DNA from: Limosilactobacillus caccae
GTDB taxonomy: Bacteria; Bacillota; Bacilli; Lactobacillales; Lactobacillaceae
Direction of reading: 5' to 3'
Length of the DNA stretch: 64,000 nt
NCBI RefSeq assembly: GCF_900156885.1
Contig: NZ_FTOY01000011.1
Coordinates: forward strand, 845,366-909,365
Below the pieces are notes generated by a model. It was not told the origin of the DNA, searched no databases, and was given only the letters and a program-made list of their open reading frames with translations. Position 1 is the first letter of the stretch; each line of letters begins with the position of its first letter. Below, piece by piece: positions 54,276 through 62,406 of this stretch. The position numbers were made by a program, and so were the translations under genes.

Positions 54276-54704
54276 TTAAAAGTCAATATTCAAATCTTCG
54301 GCAATCTCGTCAAAATTATCAGCCGTATCATTCGTAAACTTAGTCCAGCGTTCATCGCTCCAAATTTCGAGCCGGTTGGACACGCCCACGATCACACACT
54401 TCTTAGTGAGGGCGGCATGCGTCCGTAGGGTCACTGGAATATTTATCCGGCCCTGCTTATCGATCTCGCAATCGGTTGCTGCTGAATACAAAAATCGCAC
54501 AAACGCACGAGCGTCGCGCTTTGTCAGTGGTAAAGCTTTTAATTTCTTTTCTAATAGGGTCCACTCGTCTAATGGGTAGCCAAAAAGGCACCCGTCAAGC
54601 CCGCGCGTAACAATAAAGTGTTCACCTAATTGTTCACGAAATTTAGCGGGAATGATCAGGCGCCCCTTGGCATCAATCGTGTGTGTAAATTCACCCATTA
54701 ACAC
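54276..54704 (-). CDS. mraZ: Transcriptional regulator MraZ
   Basis: MraZ is a ring-shaped DNA-binding protein that controls the dcw operon. The 142-residue protein has two SpoVT/AbrB-like swapped-hairpin repeats: [20 protein letters not shown] (about 6-25) and [20 protein letters not shown] (about 78-97). The start is GTG at 54704, ten bases after AAAGGGG; an ATG two codons later is too far from it. Repeated GTGG boxes just upstream are its likely own operator. Confidence 0.96.
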   Translation of the reverse strand: MLMGEFTHTIDAKGRLIIPAKFREQLGEHFIVTRGLDGCLFGYPLDEWTLLEKKLKALPLTKRDARAFVRFLYSAATDCEIDKQGRINIPVTLRTHAALTKKCVIVGVSNRLEIWSDERWTKFTNDTADNFDEIAEDLNIDF

Positions 54705-54722
54705 GCCACAGACACCCCTTTA

Positions 54723-54767
54723 CCACTTTATAGGTCAAGTCTACCACAATCCCCCACTTCTCACCAC
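54723..54767 (-). promoter_or_regulatory. Candidate MraZ operator (phased GTGG repeats)
   Basis: On the minus strand GTGG occurs at 54764-54767, 54754-54757 and 54744-54747, exactly 10 bases apart. A fourth copy at 54723-54726 lies 21 bases further. Short G-rich repeats at helical spacing before mraZ are the known form of MraZ binding sites. TAGACT and TATAAA stretches between the repeats are possible -10 boxes. Confidence 0.65.
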
Positions 54768-54822
54768 GTTAATTTGTGAATTTTATTAAAAACTAATAGA
54801 TAATCTCCTACTAACCAAAAAT

Positions 54823-54861
54823 AACGCGACGATTAGAACTAATTGTCCTCACCGTCGCGTT
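54823..54861 (-). terminator. Rho-independent terminator of the DUF3397 gene
   Basis: AACGCGACG pairs with CGTCGCGTT over 9 bp with a 21-base partly paired loop, followed on the minus strand by ATTTTTG. It isolates mraZ and the dcw operon from upstream transcription. Confidence 0.85.
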
Positions 54862-54871
54862 GATTTAATTA

Positions 54872-55234
54872 TTAAATTAATGGTAACCAGTTAACAGCCA
54901 CGAGCCCACCAACATATACCAGCAAAGCATAGTATGCGGAATAACGCCAAAAGACTGGCCAGTAACGTCGGTAGATAAACTCATGGTTATGAACAACTTG
55001 AATGAAGATTAACAATAATGCCAAGATCATCCACAAAGCAAGTGGGTAGGCGGGCCAATAGTAGCCGAGATTAATCACGATCATTACCCATAAGGTCAGC
55101 GTCCACCCCCACCAGAGGTGTCGCTGACTGCGTTTTCTTGTTGGCCGAAAGATCCGTAGTAATAAACGCTCCGCCACCCCCGCGATTATTAAAAAGATAA
55201 TTTCTAAAATGACAAGCCGATAATCAATTGACAA
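54872..55234 (-). CDS. DUF3397 family membrane protein
   Basis: A 120-residue protein with four predicted membrane segments (about residues 6-26, 43-60, 62-82 and 98-117) and an R-rich loop (IFRPTRKRSQRH). It belongs to the DUF3397 family, found next to mraZ in lactobacilli. The function is unknown; a link to cell-wall processes is only suggested by the constant place. It is transcribed alone and divergent from the DUF4044 gene. Confidence 0.85.
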   Translation of the reverse strand: MSIDYRLVILEIIFLIIAGVAERLLLRIFRPTRKRSQRHLWWGWTLTLWVMIVINLGYYWPAYPLALWMILALLLIFIQVVHNHEFIYRRYWPVFWRYSAYYALLVYVGGLVAVNWLPLI

Positions 55235-55288
55235 GTTTTTTCAATTCCTTTCTACGCAAAACACTATTCCTAGTTTACCCATATAAAT

Positions 55289-55318
55289 TTGAAAAAACAA
55301 TCGGAAATGAGTTACACT
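55289..55318 (+). promoter_or_regulatory. Promoter of the DUF4044 gene
   Basis: TTGAAA (55289-55294), 18-base spacer, TACACT (55313-55318), 32 bases before the start codon. Confidence 0.65.
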
Positions 55319-55349
55319 ACTATTATTGAAATAGGAAGGACGGTTAATC

Positions 55350-55469
55350 ATGCAACGAAAGAAGAAAACCCGTTTTCAAAGGATTACGATGGTTGCAATT
55401 TGGCTAATGCTTATTGCTATGCTTGGCTCATTAATCTTTGGCGCGGTTGCATCATTAAACTTAATTTAA
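55350..55469 (+). CDS. DUF4044 family small membrane protein (39 aa)
   Basis: A 39-residue protein: a basic N-terminus (MQRKKKTRFQRITMVAIW) followed by one membrane segment (LMLIAMLGSLIFGAVASL). It matches the DUF4044 pattern of very small lactobacillal membrane proteins, which lie beside ftsK or mraZ. GGAAGGA lies 9 bases before the ATG and a good promoter lies upstream. The role is unknown. A longer overlapping frame (55289-55495) in another phase is not a gene. Confidence 0.8.
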   Translation: MQRKKKTRFQRITMVAIWLMLIAMLGSLIFGAVASLNLI

Positions 55470-55497
55470 GACAGCCCACAATAATAATCACATAATT

Positions 55498-55577
55498 AAA
55501 AAGCCCCGATTGGTTAGGCAATAACAAACGTCAACTCATGATAAGTTGATGGTTACGCTAACCTCTTGGGGCTTTTC
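55498..55577. terminator. Long compound hairpin, bidirectional terminator (DUF4044/ftsK)
   Basis: AAAAGCCCC pairs with GGGGCTTTT (9 bp), then GGTTAG with CTAACC, then AAC-TCAACT with AGTTGA-GTT around a CATGATA loop. Internal loops separate the helices. T runs follow on both strands. It ends ftsK on one side and the DUF4044 gene on the other. Confidence 0.8.
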
Positions 55578-57934
55578 TATTCTTCTGCTTCCTTCTTCTT
55601 GTAAACTTCCCGGGGTTTAGAGCCGTTTGCCGGGCCGATAAAACCGCGCTGCTCCAAATCATCAATAATCCGGGCAGCCCGGTTATAACCGATCCTAAAG
55701 CGGCGCTGGATCAGCGAGGTCGATGCTTTTTGCTGGTCAACGACAAAGTCAAGTGCTTCGGGGAACAGTTCATCCTCTTCCTCCGCTTGCTCTTCTTGTT
55801 GAATTTCATGGTCCGTTACCACCATCTTATCATCATACTCTGCTGGTCGTTCATTTTTAATGAAGTCAACAACCGCCTCCACATCCTGGTCGGAAATAAA
55901 GGCGCCCTGAATCCGGACAGGCTTGTTCTGGTCAATTGGCTCAAATAACATATCACCACGACCAAGAAGCTTTTCCGCCCCGTTAGTATCAATAATCGTC
56001 CGCGAATCAATCCCACTGGAAACCGCAAAGGCGATTCGCGATGGCACGTTTGCCTTGATCAAACCGGTAATAACATCAACTGATGGCCGCTGGGTTGCTA
56101 AGATCATATGAATTCCTGCTGCCCGCCCCATCTGGGCAATCCGGACAATTGCATCTTCAACATCATGGGAAACGGTCATCATCAAATCAGCCAATTCATC
56201 CACGATTACCAACACTAATGGCAACGACGGCTGTGGCTCATCAGGGTGGGCATCATTTTGCTTTTGGACTAACTCGTTGTAGCCCTTAAGGTTACGAACG
56301 CCAAACTTAGCAAAGAGTTCATAGCGGCGTTCCATTTCTGCAACCACCTTCCCCAATGCCCGGGCAGCCTTTTTCGGCTCAGAAACGACCGGACTGAGCA
56401 GATGGGGAATCCCGTTATAGACACTTAGTTCGACCTTTTTCGGGTCAATCATCAGCATCTTAACTTGGTGGGGCTTGGCCTTTAGCAGGATGCTGGTAAT
56501 GATCACATTGATCGCCACCGACTTCCCACTACCAGTCGCTCCGGCAATTAACAAGTGCGGCATCTTCGTCAAATCAGCCATCTTGACATCCCCAGTAACG
56601 CTCCGCCCTAGTGGAACATCCATTGGCTTATCGTCACTCGGGGCATTTTCAATCATGTCCCGAAACCCAACCGTGGCAATCTGCTGGTTAGGAACTTCGA
56701 TCCCAATCAATGACTTTCCCGGAATCGGTGCCTCAATCCGAATATCCTTGGCGGCCAGCGCTAGGGCAAGGTCATCAGCTAAGTGGGTAATCCGGCTTAC
56801 CTTGACCCCGACTGCGGGGCGGAGTTCATACTTCGTCACTGACGGTCCCAAGTTAACATTTTCAACGGTTGCGTCAACCCCAAATGACTTTAGTGTCTTT
56901 TGTAAAGTCTGCGTGTTCTTTTTAATGTTATGAAGATCCTTTTGCTGGTCAGTCGCTTTGACCTGGCTCAGTAAAGTGACCGGCGGCAGCTGATAATCGT
57001 CATCTTCCTTGGCGTCAACCCCTGCAAGGGCAATGTCACTATCGTTGTCCTTGACAGGTTCATCTTCGGTCACCGGTGTAGCTGCTGACTGGTTTTGGTC
57101 ATGTAGTTGACTGTCGCTAGCCACCCTGATCGTCGGCTCAGCAGCCGGTACTGGTGCCTCCTCACCCGTTGAGCTTGCCGGCGTTTCATGACCAACTGGC
57201 TCACTATCAATCAAGAAATCCTTTACCTGCCGACTTGCTCTGGCAAGGGGTTCTTTAATTGATGGTTTTTTAGGAGTGCTGACGTCAACTTCATCAGCCC
57301 GCTTTTCAACAAGTTGCTGGTGGGCATCCGCCACGGCCTGGCCGGACTTTTTGATGCCAATTCCTAGTTTTACCAGGAAAGTGCGCCACGGTAAGGCTAA
57401 GAAAACGATCACGCCCACAATCATCAATAGCCAGGAAAGGATCGCCGTCCCAACTTCCGAAATTAGGACATTACTCCCGCTATACAAGTAGGCCCCAATC
57501 ATCCCCCCACCAATTTCAACAGTGGAGTCACCATTAAAGAGCACCTTGCTTAGGTTGTTCCAGGTTGCGGTCGGAATATTGGTGTGGAGGTTGAGCTGCT
57601 GAAACATCACTGTGTGAAGCCACATCAGTAAGCCAAGGTAAAAGATTACTGTCCCGGCAACCCACCGTTTCTTAAAGTGTGGCCAGTGGCTGTAAAGGGC
57701 AAAACACAAGCCATATAAGAACACAATGACCATTGCAAGGGGGTACGTTTTCCCGACAAAAATTTTAAAACAGTTGTCCAAGAACGTCCCTAAGGCACCG
57801 AGACTAAAGATCCCCACCAGCATCAATAAACAGATGATGATCCCCATTAGGTTATCAATCAGCCGGTACTGTTGCTTTTTTGACCTTGCTGGACTCTTCT
57901 GACGGCGGGATGATGACTTTTTTCTTCTCGCCAT
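55577..57934 (-). CDS. ftsK: DNA translocase FtsK/SpoIIIE
   Basis: FtsK pumps chromosome ends through the closing septum. The 785-residue protein has a basic N-terminus and four to five membrane segments (about 25-190). A low-conservation acidic linker (about 210-320) precedes the alpha-beta-gamma motor. Walker A is LIAGATGSGKSVAINV near 455 and Walker B is LPLVLVIVDELADLMMT near 575. The C-terminal gamma winged helix (about 715-780, STSLIQRRFRIGYNRAARIIDDLEQRG) reads KOPS/SRS-type sites. Confidence 0.97.
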   Translation of the reverse strand: MARRKKSSSRRQKSPARSKKQQYRLIDNLMGIIICLLMLVGIFSLGALGTFLDNCFKIFVGKTYPLAMVIVFLYGLCFALYSHWPHFKKRWVAGTVIFYLGLLMWLHTVMFQQLNLHTNIPTATWNNLSKVLFNGDSTVEIGGGMIGAYLYSGSNVLISEVGTAILSWLLMIVGVIVFLALPWRTFLVKLGIGIKKSGQAVADAHQQLVEKRADEVDVSTPKKPSIKEPLARASRQVKDFLIDSEPVGHETPASSTGEEAPVPAAEPTIRVASDSQLHDQNQSAATPVTEDEPVKDNDSDIALAGVDAKEDDDYQLPPVTLLSQVKATDQQKDLHNIKKNTQTLQKTLKSFGVDATVENVNLGPSVTKYELRPAVGVKVSRITHLADDLALALAAKDIRIEAPIPGKSLIGIEVPNQQIATVGFRDMIENAPSDDKPMDVPLGRSVTGDVKMADLTKMPHLLIAGATGSGKSVAINVIITSILLKAKPHQVKMLMIDPKKVELSVYNGIPHLLSPVVSEPKKAARALGKVVAEMERRYELFAKFGVRNLKGYNELVQKQNDAHPDEPQPSLPLVLVIVDELADLMMTVSHDVEDAIVRIAQMGRAAGIHMILATQRPSVDVITGLIKANVPSRIAFAVSSGIDSRTIIDTNGAEKLLGRGDMLFEPIDQNKPVRIQGAFISDQDVEAVVDFIKNERPAEYDDKMVVTDHEIQQEEQAEEEDELFPEALDFVVDQQKASTSLIQRRFRIGYNRAARIIDDLEQRGFIGPANGSKPREVYKKKEAEE

Positions 57935-57949
57935 TACTATCCTGCCTCC

Positions 57950-58459
57950 CTACTTAAGCTTATCAAATTGGTAGCGATGAACCCGCGCTAAATTAGGGAA
58001 ACTTTGCTGGCGCAGTGCTTCGTAAATTACAATTGCCGCGCTATTTGAAAGATTTAGTGCACGGATATTATCATCATTTTGCGGAATCCGAATTGCGTTT
58101 TCCGGATACTTCTGCATAAACCGTTCTGGCAGGCCGGTCGTCTCCTTCCCAAAGAGGAAGTAGTGGTCACCCTCACCGGTGTAATCCACATCAGTATAGT
58201 CATGAGTGGCAAATTTAGAAACGATAAATAAGCGGTTAATGTCAGGAAGCGTCGCCATAAACGAAGGAAGGTCATCGTGGTAGGTAATCTTGACCTTATC
58301 CCAGTAGTCAAGGCCAGCGCGCTTCATATGCTTATCATCAGTTGAAAAACCAAGCGGCTTGATCAAGTGCAGCTCGGTGTTTGTCCCCGCACAGGTCCGG
58401 GCAATGTTACCGGTGTTAGCCGGGAACAGTGGTTCAAAAAGGACAATGTGATTTGTCAT
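57950..58459 (-). CDS. trmL: tRNA (cytidine/uridine-34 2'-O)-methyltransferase
   Basis: A SPOUT-fold methyltransferase modifying the wobble ribose of tRNA-Leu isoacceptors. The 169-residue protein has NTGNIARTCAGTNTELHLIKPLGF (about 15-38), YFLFGKETTGLPE near 100 and IRIPQNDDNIRALNLSNSAAI near 122, which form the knotted SAM site. It lacks an RNA-binding extension, as is usual for TrmL. It stands 16 bases upstream of ftsK and behind a structured leader with a terminator, so its expression (and perhaps that of ftsK) is likely conditional. Confidence 0.94.
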   Translation of the reverse strand: MTNHIVLFEPLFPANTGNIARTCAGTNTELHLIKPLGFSTDDKHMKRAGLDYWDKVKITYHDDLPSFMATLPDINRLFIVSKFATHDYTDVDYTGEGDHYFLFGKETTGLPERFMQKYPENAIRIPQNDDNIRALNLSNSAAIVIYEALRQQSFPNLARVHRYQFDKLK

Positions 58460-58484
58460 TATTAATAATCTCCTTAAGTAAATA

Positions 58485-58527
58485 AAAAAAGCAGGGTCTC
58501 GGTGTGGGCACGGCGAAACGCTGCTTT
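58485..58527 (-). terminator. Terminator hairpin in the trmL leader
   Basis: On the minus strand AAAGCAG-C-GTTTCG pairs with CGAGAC-C-CTGCTTT over 13 bp with one C-C mismatch and a 12-base loop, followed by seven T residues. It precedes the trmL start by about 30 bases. Confidence 0.88.
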
Positions 58528-58590
58528 AATGAAGTACTCCTTAGTAGCCACCAACGAAGCTTTGTCTTCGATGTTAACTACCAAACGATT
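58488..58590 (-). ncRNA. Two-hairpin leader RNA upstream of trmL
   Basis: The leader between the promoter and trmL holds two hairpins. The 5' one (about 58540-58584) pairs GTAG..C-CGAAG with CTTCG-G..CTAC around ACAAAG. The 3' one is an intrinsic terminator. Two hairpins with a terminator before a SpoU-type methyltransferase gene recall the 23S-methyl motif described in Lactobacillales; the match is from memory and unverified. Confidence 0.5.
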
Positions 58591-58591
58591 T

Positions 58592-58620
58592 CTTATAGTA
58601 CTTTAGCACCATTTTGTCTT
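58592..58620 (-). promoter_or_regulatory. Promoter of the trmL leader
   Basis: Minus-strand AAGACA (58615-58620), 17-base spacer, TATAAG (58592-58597), placing the start of RNA just before the first hairpin. Confidence 0.55.
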
Positions 58621-58628
58621 TTGTGCAA

Positions 58629-59483
58629 TCATTTTTTTCGGGCAATCAACAAACTGACGTCAACCGTCACTGCCGTTAAGGCAGCTAACTCTTGGTCTGT
58701 CAACTGTTTAGCGTTCTTTCCCCAGTGAAGGGGCGTCATCTCCAGTAGCGCTTCTTGCATCCCCGCTGGCAAGTTGAATTGGTATTGTACCCGCTTCACT
58801 TGACTATTTGGATAGTGCTCACGAAAAAGGTCAACAACGGCTGTATTATCATAATGATAATTGCGATCCCCCTCCCCGTAAAGGAGGTGGCGGAGCTCAA
58901 CCAGGTAGTTTGCGTTGGGGATAACCTTTACTAACATCCCATCATCTGCCAACACCCGGTTAAATTCCTGGTAATCTGATGGCGAAAAAAGTTCTAACAA
59001 GAGGTCAAAACAGTGGTCAGCAAAAGGGAGCTGCCGCAGGTCTGCCACGCAGAAAAACGCGGTCACCGGCAGTTGGGTTGCTAACGTCACTCCCGGCTTG
59101 GAGATATCAAAACCAACCATCGTGTCACCTGGATTTTCGCGCAGCTGGGCTAGCTGGGCCAATGGGGTCCCCTCACCGGTTCCGACATCCAAAATATTTA
59201 ACTCTCGCGCTGGTAATAACTGGTTAACTGCGCTAACGATTGGTTTAAACAAGCCAGCGGTTAACAACTGCCGCCGCGATTCAAACATCGACCGCCCGTA
59301 CTCCGTATTCGCTGCCCCGTTAAGAAAGTGCAGGTAGCCATGCTTATTAAAGTCAAACTGGTGTCCATTCACGCAGGTTAAGCTGTTCTCAACAACCGCT
59401 GCCATTGGCTGGCGACAAACTGGACACCGAAATAAGGCAATATGCTGTTGAACAAACCGCCGCTGCCGTTCTACTTTTTTCAC
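58629..59483 (-). CDS. rlmA: 23S rRNA (guanine-N1)-methyltransferase RlmA type
   Basis: RlmA methylates N1 of a guanine in helix 35 of 23S rRNA (G745 or G748 by type; type II in Gram-positives affects tylosin response). The 284-residue protein has an N-terminal zinc finger (FRCPVCRQPM with CVNGHQF, about 18-43), the family FNKHGYLHFL segment, and the SAM loop ILDVGTGEGTPLAQL near 95. An LPFADHCFDLLLELFSPS stretch lies near 150. G745 versus G748 specificity is not decided. It is divergent from the lactonase gene. Confidence 0.9.
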   Translation of the reverse strand: MKKVERQRRFVQQHIALFRCPVCRQPMAAVVENSLTCVNGHQFDFNKHGYLHFLNGAANTEYGRSMFESRRQLLTAGLFKPIVSAVNQLLPARELNILDVGTGEGTPLAQLAQLRENPGDTMVGFDISKPGVTLATQLPVTAFFCVADLRQLPFADHCFDLLLELFSPSDYQEFNRVLADDGMLVKVIPNANYLVELRHLLYGEGDRNYHYDNTAVVDLFREHYPNSQVKRVQYQFNLPAGMQEALLEMTPLHWGKNAKQLTDQELAALTAVTVDVSLLIARKK

Positions 59484-59592
59484 CTTAACTCCTCCTCGTA
59501 CTGAAAATTACTAATAACAGTGTATCATAGCTAGAATTACCATGGGCAAATTGCTATTATATAGGTAGTATTTTCAAAGGAGGAAAATCATC

Positions 59593-60618
59593 TTGAGTGA
59601 ACGATTTTTAATTGGAACCTATACTAAAAAGACCAGCAAGGGGATGTATGCAGTTACCCTTGATCCGGTCGCTGGAAAATTAACCGATGTTAAACTAGCC
59701 ATTCCTTCCCAAAAGCCGGCTTACCTGCAAGTTGGCAACGACGGTCGGGTATATGCCGTCAAGCAAGTCGACGACCAGGGAGGAGTTGCGTCCTACTCAC
59801 TAGCCGATGACAACGCGAAAATGCTTAGTGAAGTTTTGGCTGCTGGTGCTCCACCAGCTTATGTTGGCCTCGATGAAGAACGCCAGCTATTATTTAGCGC
59901 AAACTACCATACTGCGAAGGTAGACGTCTTTAAAATCAGTCCCGACGGCCAGTTGACCCAGACAGATTCAGTCCTTCATGAAGGAGCTACTGGCCCGCAA
60001 CCAGAGCAAGAAGCTCCGCATGTTCACTACGCGGACTTGACACCGGACAAGCGCCTAGTTGTTTGTGACTTAGGAATGGACCTCGTTGTCGTTTACGATG
60101 TTTCTGCGGACGGAAAGCTCACGGCAGTCTCCCGTTACAAGTGTGAAGACGGCTTTGGTACCCGCCACATCGCCTTCCACCCTAATGGAAAGTACGCCTA
60201 CCTGCTTGGTGAATTAAGCAGTAAGCTTGAAGTTCTCAAATACAACGCGAAGGATGCTTCATTTACCCACCTGCAAACAATCAAGACCATTCCAGCAGAC
60301 TGGACGGCCCACAATGGTGCTGCTGCCATCCGGATTTCACACGATGGTAAGTTCGTCTACACCTCAAACCGGGGTGAAAACACCATTGCGGTCTTCGCCA
60401 TCCAACCGGATTTCACGGTTAAACACATCCAATCGATTTCAACGGAAGGTGACTTCCCACGGGACTTTAACCTAAGCAAGGACGAACACTTCCTCCTTGC
60501 TTCAAACCAAAATTCGGACAACCTTACCCTCTATAAACGTGATGCGGAGAGTGGTAAGCTAACCTTACGCCAAAAAGATGTTGCTTGCCCTGAACCAGTA
60601 TGTGTTATGAACTGGTAG
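59593..60618 (+). CDS. Lactonase family beta-propeller protein (6-phosphogluconolactonase-like)
   Basis: A 341-residue seven-bladed beta-propeller of the YkgB/Pgl lactonase family, which hydrolyses 6-phosphogluconolactone in the pentose phosphate route. Typical pieces are FLIGTYTKKTSKGMYAVTLD at the start, PAYVGLDEERQLLFSANYH near 95, RHIAFHPNGKYAYLLGELSS near 190 and FVYTSNRGENTIAVF near 250. The start is TTG at 59593, 9 bases after AAAGGAGG, with no nearby ATG. It is monocistronic and ends at a very strong hairpin. Activity on this substrate is inferred from family. Confidence 0.9.
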   Translation: MSERFLIGTYTKKTSKGMYAVTLDPVAGKLTDVKLAIPSQKPAYLQVGNDGRVYAVKQVDDQGGVASYSLADDNAKMLSEVLAAGAPPAYVGLDEERQLLFSANYHTAKVDVFKISPDGQLTQTDSVLHEGATGPQPEQEAPHVHYADLTPDKRLVVCDLGMDLVVVYDVSADGKLTAVSRYKCEDGFGTRHIAFHPNGKYAYLLGELSSKLEVLKYNAKDASFTHLQTIKTIPADWTAHNGAAAIRISHDGKFVYTSNRGENTIAVFAIQPDFTVKHIQSISTEGDFPRDFNLSKDEHFLLASNQNSDNLTLYKRDAESGKLTLRQKDVACPEPVCVMNW

Positions 60619-60622
60619 GATA

Positions 60623-60680
60623 AGCAAATTAAAAAGAGCAAAGATGCTTTTTCAGCAATCTTTGCTCTTTTTAATTTGCT
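60623..60680. terminator. Bidirectional terminator between the lactonase and rluD-like genes
   Basis: A perfect 23-bp stem (AGCAAATTAAAAAGAGCAAAGAT and its complement) with a 12-base loop, containing A5 and T5 runs in its own arms. It serves both convergent genes. Confidence 0.9.
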
Positions 60681-60700
60681 CTTTAATTCCAATATCCCAG

Positions 60701-61591
60701 CTACATCAACTCGTCAACTGCATTTTGAAAATCAGTTGGCAACGGTGCCGTCACTGTTATATTTTCCTGCTTAAAGGGACTATAAAACTGTAGCCAATAG
60801 CAATGAAGGGCTTGCCGACTGATAATTGGCGATGCCTCCCCGTACATGTCGTCACCGACTAAGGGGTGGTTGAGGTAGGCAAAGTGGACCCGGATCTGGT
60901 GGGTCCGCCCAGTATGCAGCCGGATTTTTACTAAGCTAGCCTGATTGCTGGCTTCACGTAACCAGTATTCCGTCACCGAAGGCTTACCATCCTTGCCGAC
61001 CATCCGTTGCACAAAGGACGCTGGGTCCCGCTGAATTGGGGCATCAATATACCCATGCGATGCTGCTACGCGGCCGGTTGCCAGGGCCAGGTAATTTTTC
61101 TTCACAAGGTGCTTCTTTAGCTGGTCATCGAGGACTGCATGGGCGAAGCGGTGTTTAGGAAAAACTACCAAGCCACTGGTATCCTTATCAAGTCTTGTCG
61201 CAACATGCGTGACCTGGTTTTCATATTGCTGCCGCTGGTAGTAACCCTTCACCCGGTTTACGAGGCTATCAGCAACCGCCACATTATGGGCGGGAACGGT
61301 CGCCACCCCTGCTGGCTTATTCATGATCAAAAAGTCGCGGTCCTCATAGACGATATTGATCGGGGCATCACTAACATCAACTGCCTGATTAGCTTCTTCC
61401 GCTGGTAACACCAGGGTGATCCGGTCGCCATAATGCACCTGGTCGACCGCCCACTTATCGACCCCGTTGATCTGCATCTTACCACCGTGGTAAATGGCAA
61501 CTTTTAACAGGGTGGTCGTTACCCCATTCATCTTCAGGGCTGCCCGGAGCTTGCGGGGAGTCTGGTGATCGTATATCCAATTAAACTCCAT
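60701..61591 (-). CDS. RluA/RluD family pseudouridine synthase
   Basis: Converts uridine to pseudouridine in rRNA or tRNA. The 296-residue protein has an N-terminal S4-like region (about 15-75, TPRKLRAALKMNGVTTTLLK). The catalytic ATRLDKDTSGLVVFPK is near 130, with the nucleophilic Asp, and SLVKIRLHTGRTHQIRVHF is near 225. I chose the ATG at 61591, which overlaps the nadK stop as TAATG; the longer frame lies inside nadK. Target site is unknown. The relQ-nadK-rluD order matches yjbM-yjbN-yjbO of bacilli. Confidence 0.93.
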   Translation of the reverse strand: MEFNWIYDHQTPRKLRAALKMNGVTTTLLKVAIYHGGKMQINGVDKWAVDQVHYGDRITLVLPAEEANQAVDVSDAPINIVYEDRDFLIMNKPAGVATVPAHNVAVADSLVNRVKGYYQRQQYENQVTHVATRLDKDTSGLVVFPKHRFAHAVLDDQLKKHLVKKNYLALATGRVAASHGYIDAPIQRDPASFVQRMVGKDGKPSVTEYWLREASNQASLVKIRLHTGRTHQIRVHFAYLNHPLVGDDMYGEASPIISRQALHCYWLQFYSPFKQENITVTAPLPTDFQNAVDELM

Positions 61592-62403
61592 TAACGGACG
61601 CCACCGATAAAGGAATCCCGTACCCGGTTCCAAAAGTCATTATGCCGGTACTGAGCAAAGTTAATCCGTTGCTTTGAAACACTATATGCCAGCTCAGTTA
61701 AGTAGCGGTCATCGGTATTTTTGAGAACCCACTGGTCACGGTCACAGGTTAACACGTGCCCATTTTCTTCCCGTAATCGTAAAATCAGCTTACTATCAGC
61801 ACTAAAAATAATTGGCGAACCCAGTGTCCGGAAGACACGGTTATTTAACGAGGCCATCTCAGCTAGCTGGAAACCAATACACTTCGGGTCCATGATTGCC
61901 CCGCCAACAGACTTGTTATAAGCCGTTGACCCCGTTGGCGTTGAAACACAGAGCCCATCCCCCCGGAAGTTTTCAAACAGGTGGTTATTGATGAAGACAT
62001 CACACACCATTGTCCGGGTAATATTTTTAATCGTCGACTCGTTCAGGGCGACAAAACTTTCCACTTCACCATCAGAATAAGTAGCCTTCATATCAAGTAA
62101 AGGGTAGGAAACAGATTGTCCACTGTCTTCTTGTAAGCTCTCAACAAGGTCGTCGATTTCAAAACTCCGCCAGTCGGTGTAAAAACCAAGGTGTCCCGTG
62201 TGAATACCGACGAACCGAATTTTATCCAGTTGCTTTTGGTAGTGGTGAAAGGCAGACAAAAGGGTACCATCACCGCCGATTGTCACCACCACATCGGGAT
62301 CGTGGTCGGTATACGCCAAGCCAGTCCGTTCCATCTCCGTCCGCAGTAATTTGGTTACCCGTTGTGATTCAGCGGTTTCGTTATTGTAGATTCCAATTTT
62401 CAT
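61591..62403 (-). CDS. nadK: NAD kinase
   Basis: Phosphorylates NAD+ to NADP+ with ATP or polyphosphate. The 270-residue protein has the kinase motif [18 protein letters not shown] near residue 40 and [14 protein letters not shown] near 68. The NE/D motif lies in ALNESTIKN near 120, and [20 protein letters not shown] is near 148. It starts 3 bases after relQ and its stop overlaps the next start by one base, so the three genes are translated in a coupled way. Confidence 0.96.
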   Translation of the reverse strand: MKIGIYNNETAESQRVTKLLRTEMERTGLAYTDHDPDVVVTIGGDGTLLSAFHHYQKQLDKIRFVGIHTGHLGFYTDWRSFEIDDLVESLQEDSGQSVSYPLLDMKATYSDGEVESFVALNESTIKNITRTMVCDVFINNHLFENFRGDGLCVSTPTGSTAYNKSVGGAIMDPKCIGFQLAEMASLNNRVFRTLGSPIIFSADSKLILRLREENGHVLTCDRDQWVLKNTDDRYLTELAYSVSKQRINFAQYRHNDFWNRVRDSFIGGVR

Positions 62404-62406
62404 TGC

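Noticed and set aside
55289..55495. 68-residue plus-strand frame overlapping the DUF4044 gene
   Set aside because: It includes the promoter of the DUF4044 gene and lacks a ribosome binding site; the 39-residue frame in another phase has both.
56475..56933. 152-residue plus-strand frame opposite ftsK
   Set aside because: Antisense shadow within the FtsK motor region; composition mirrors the real gene.
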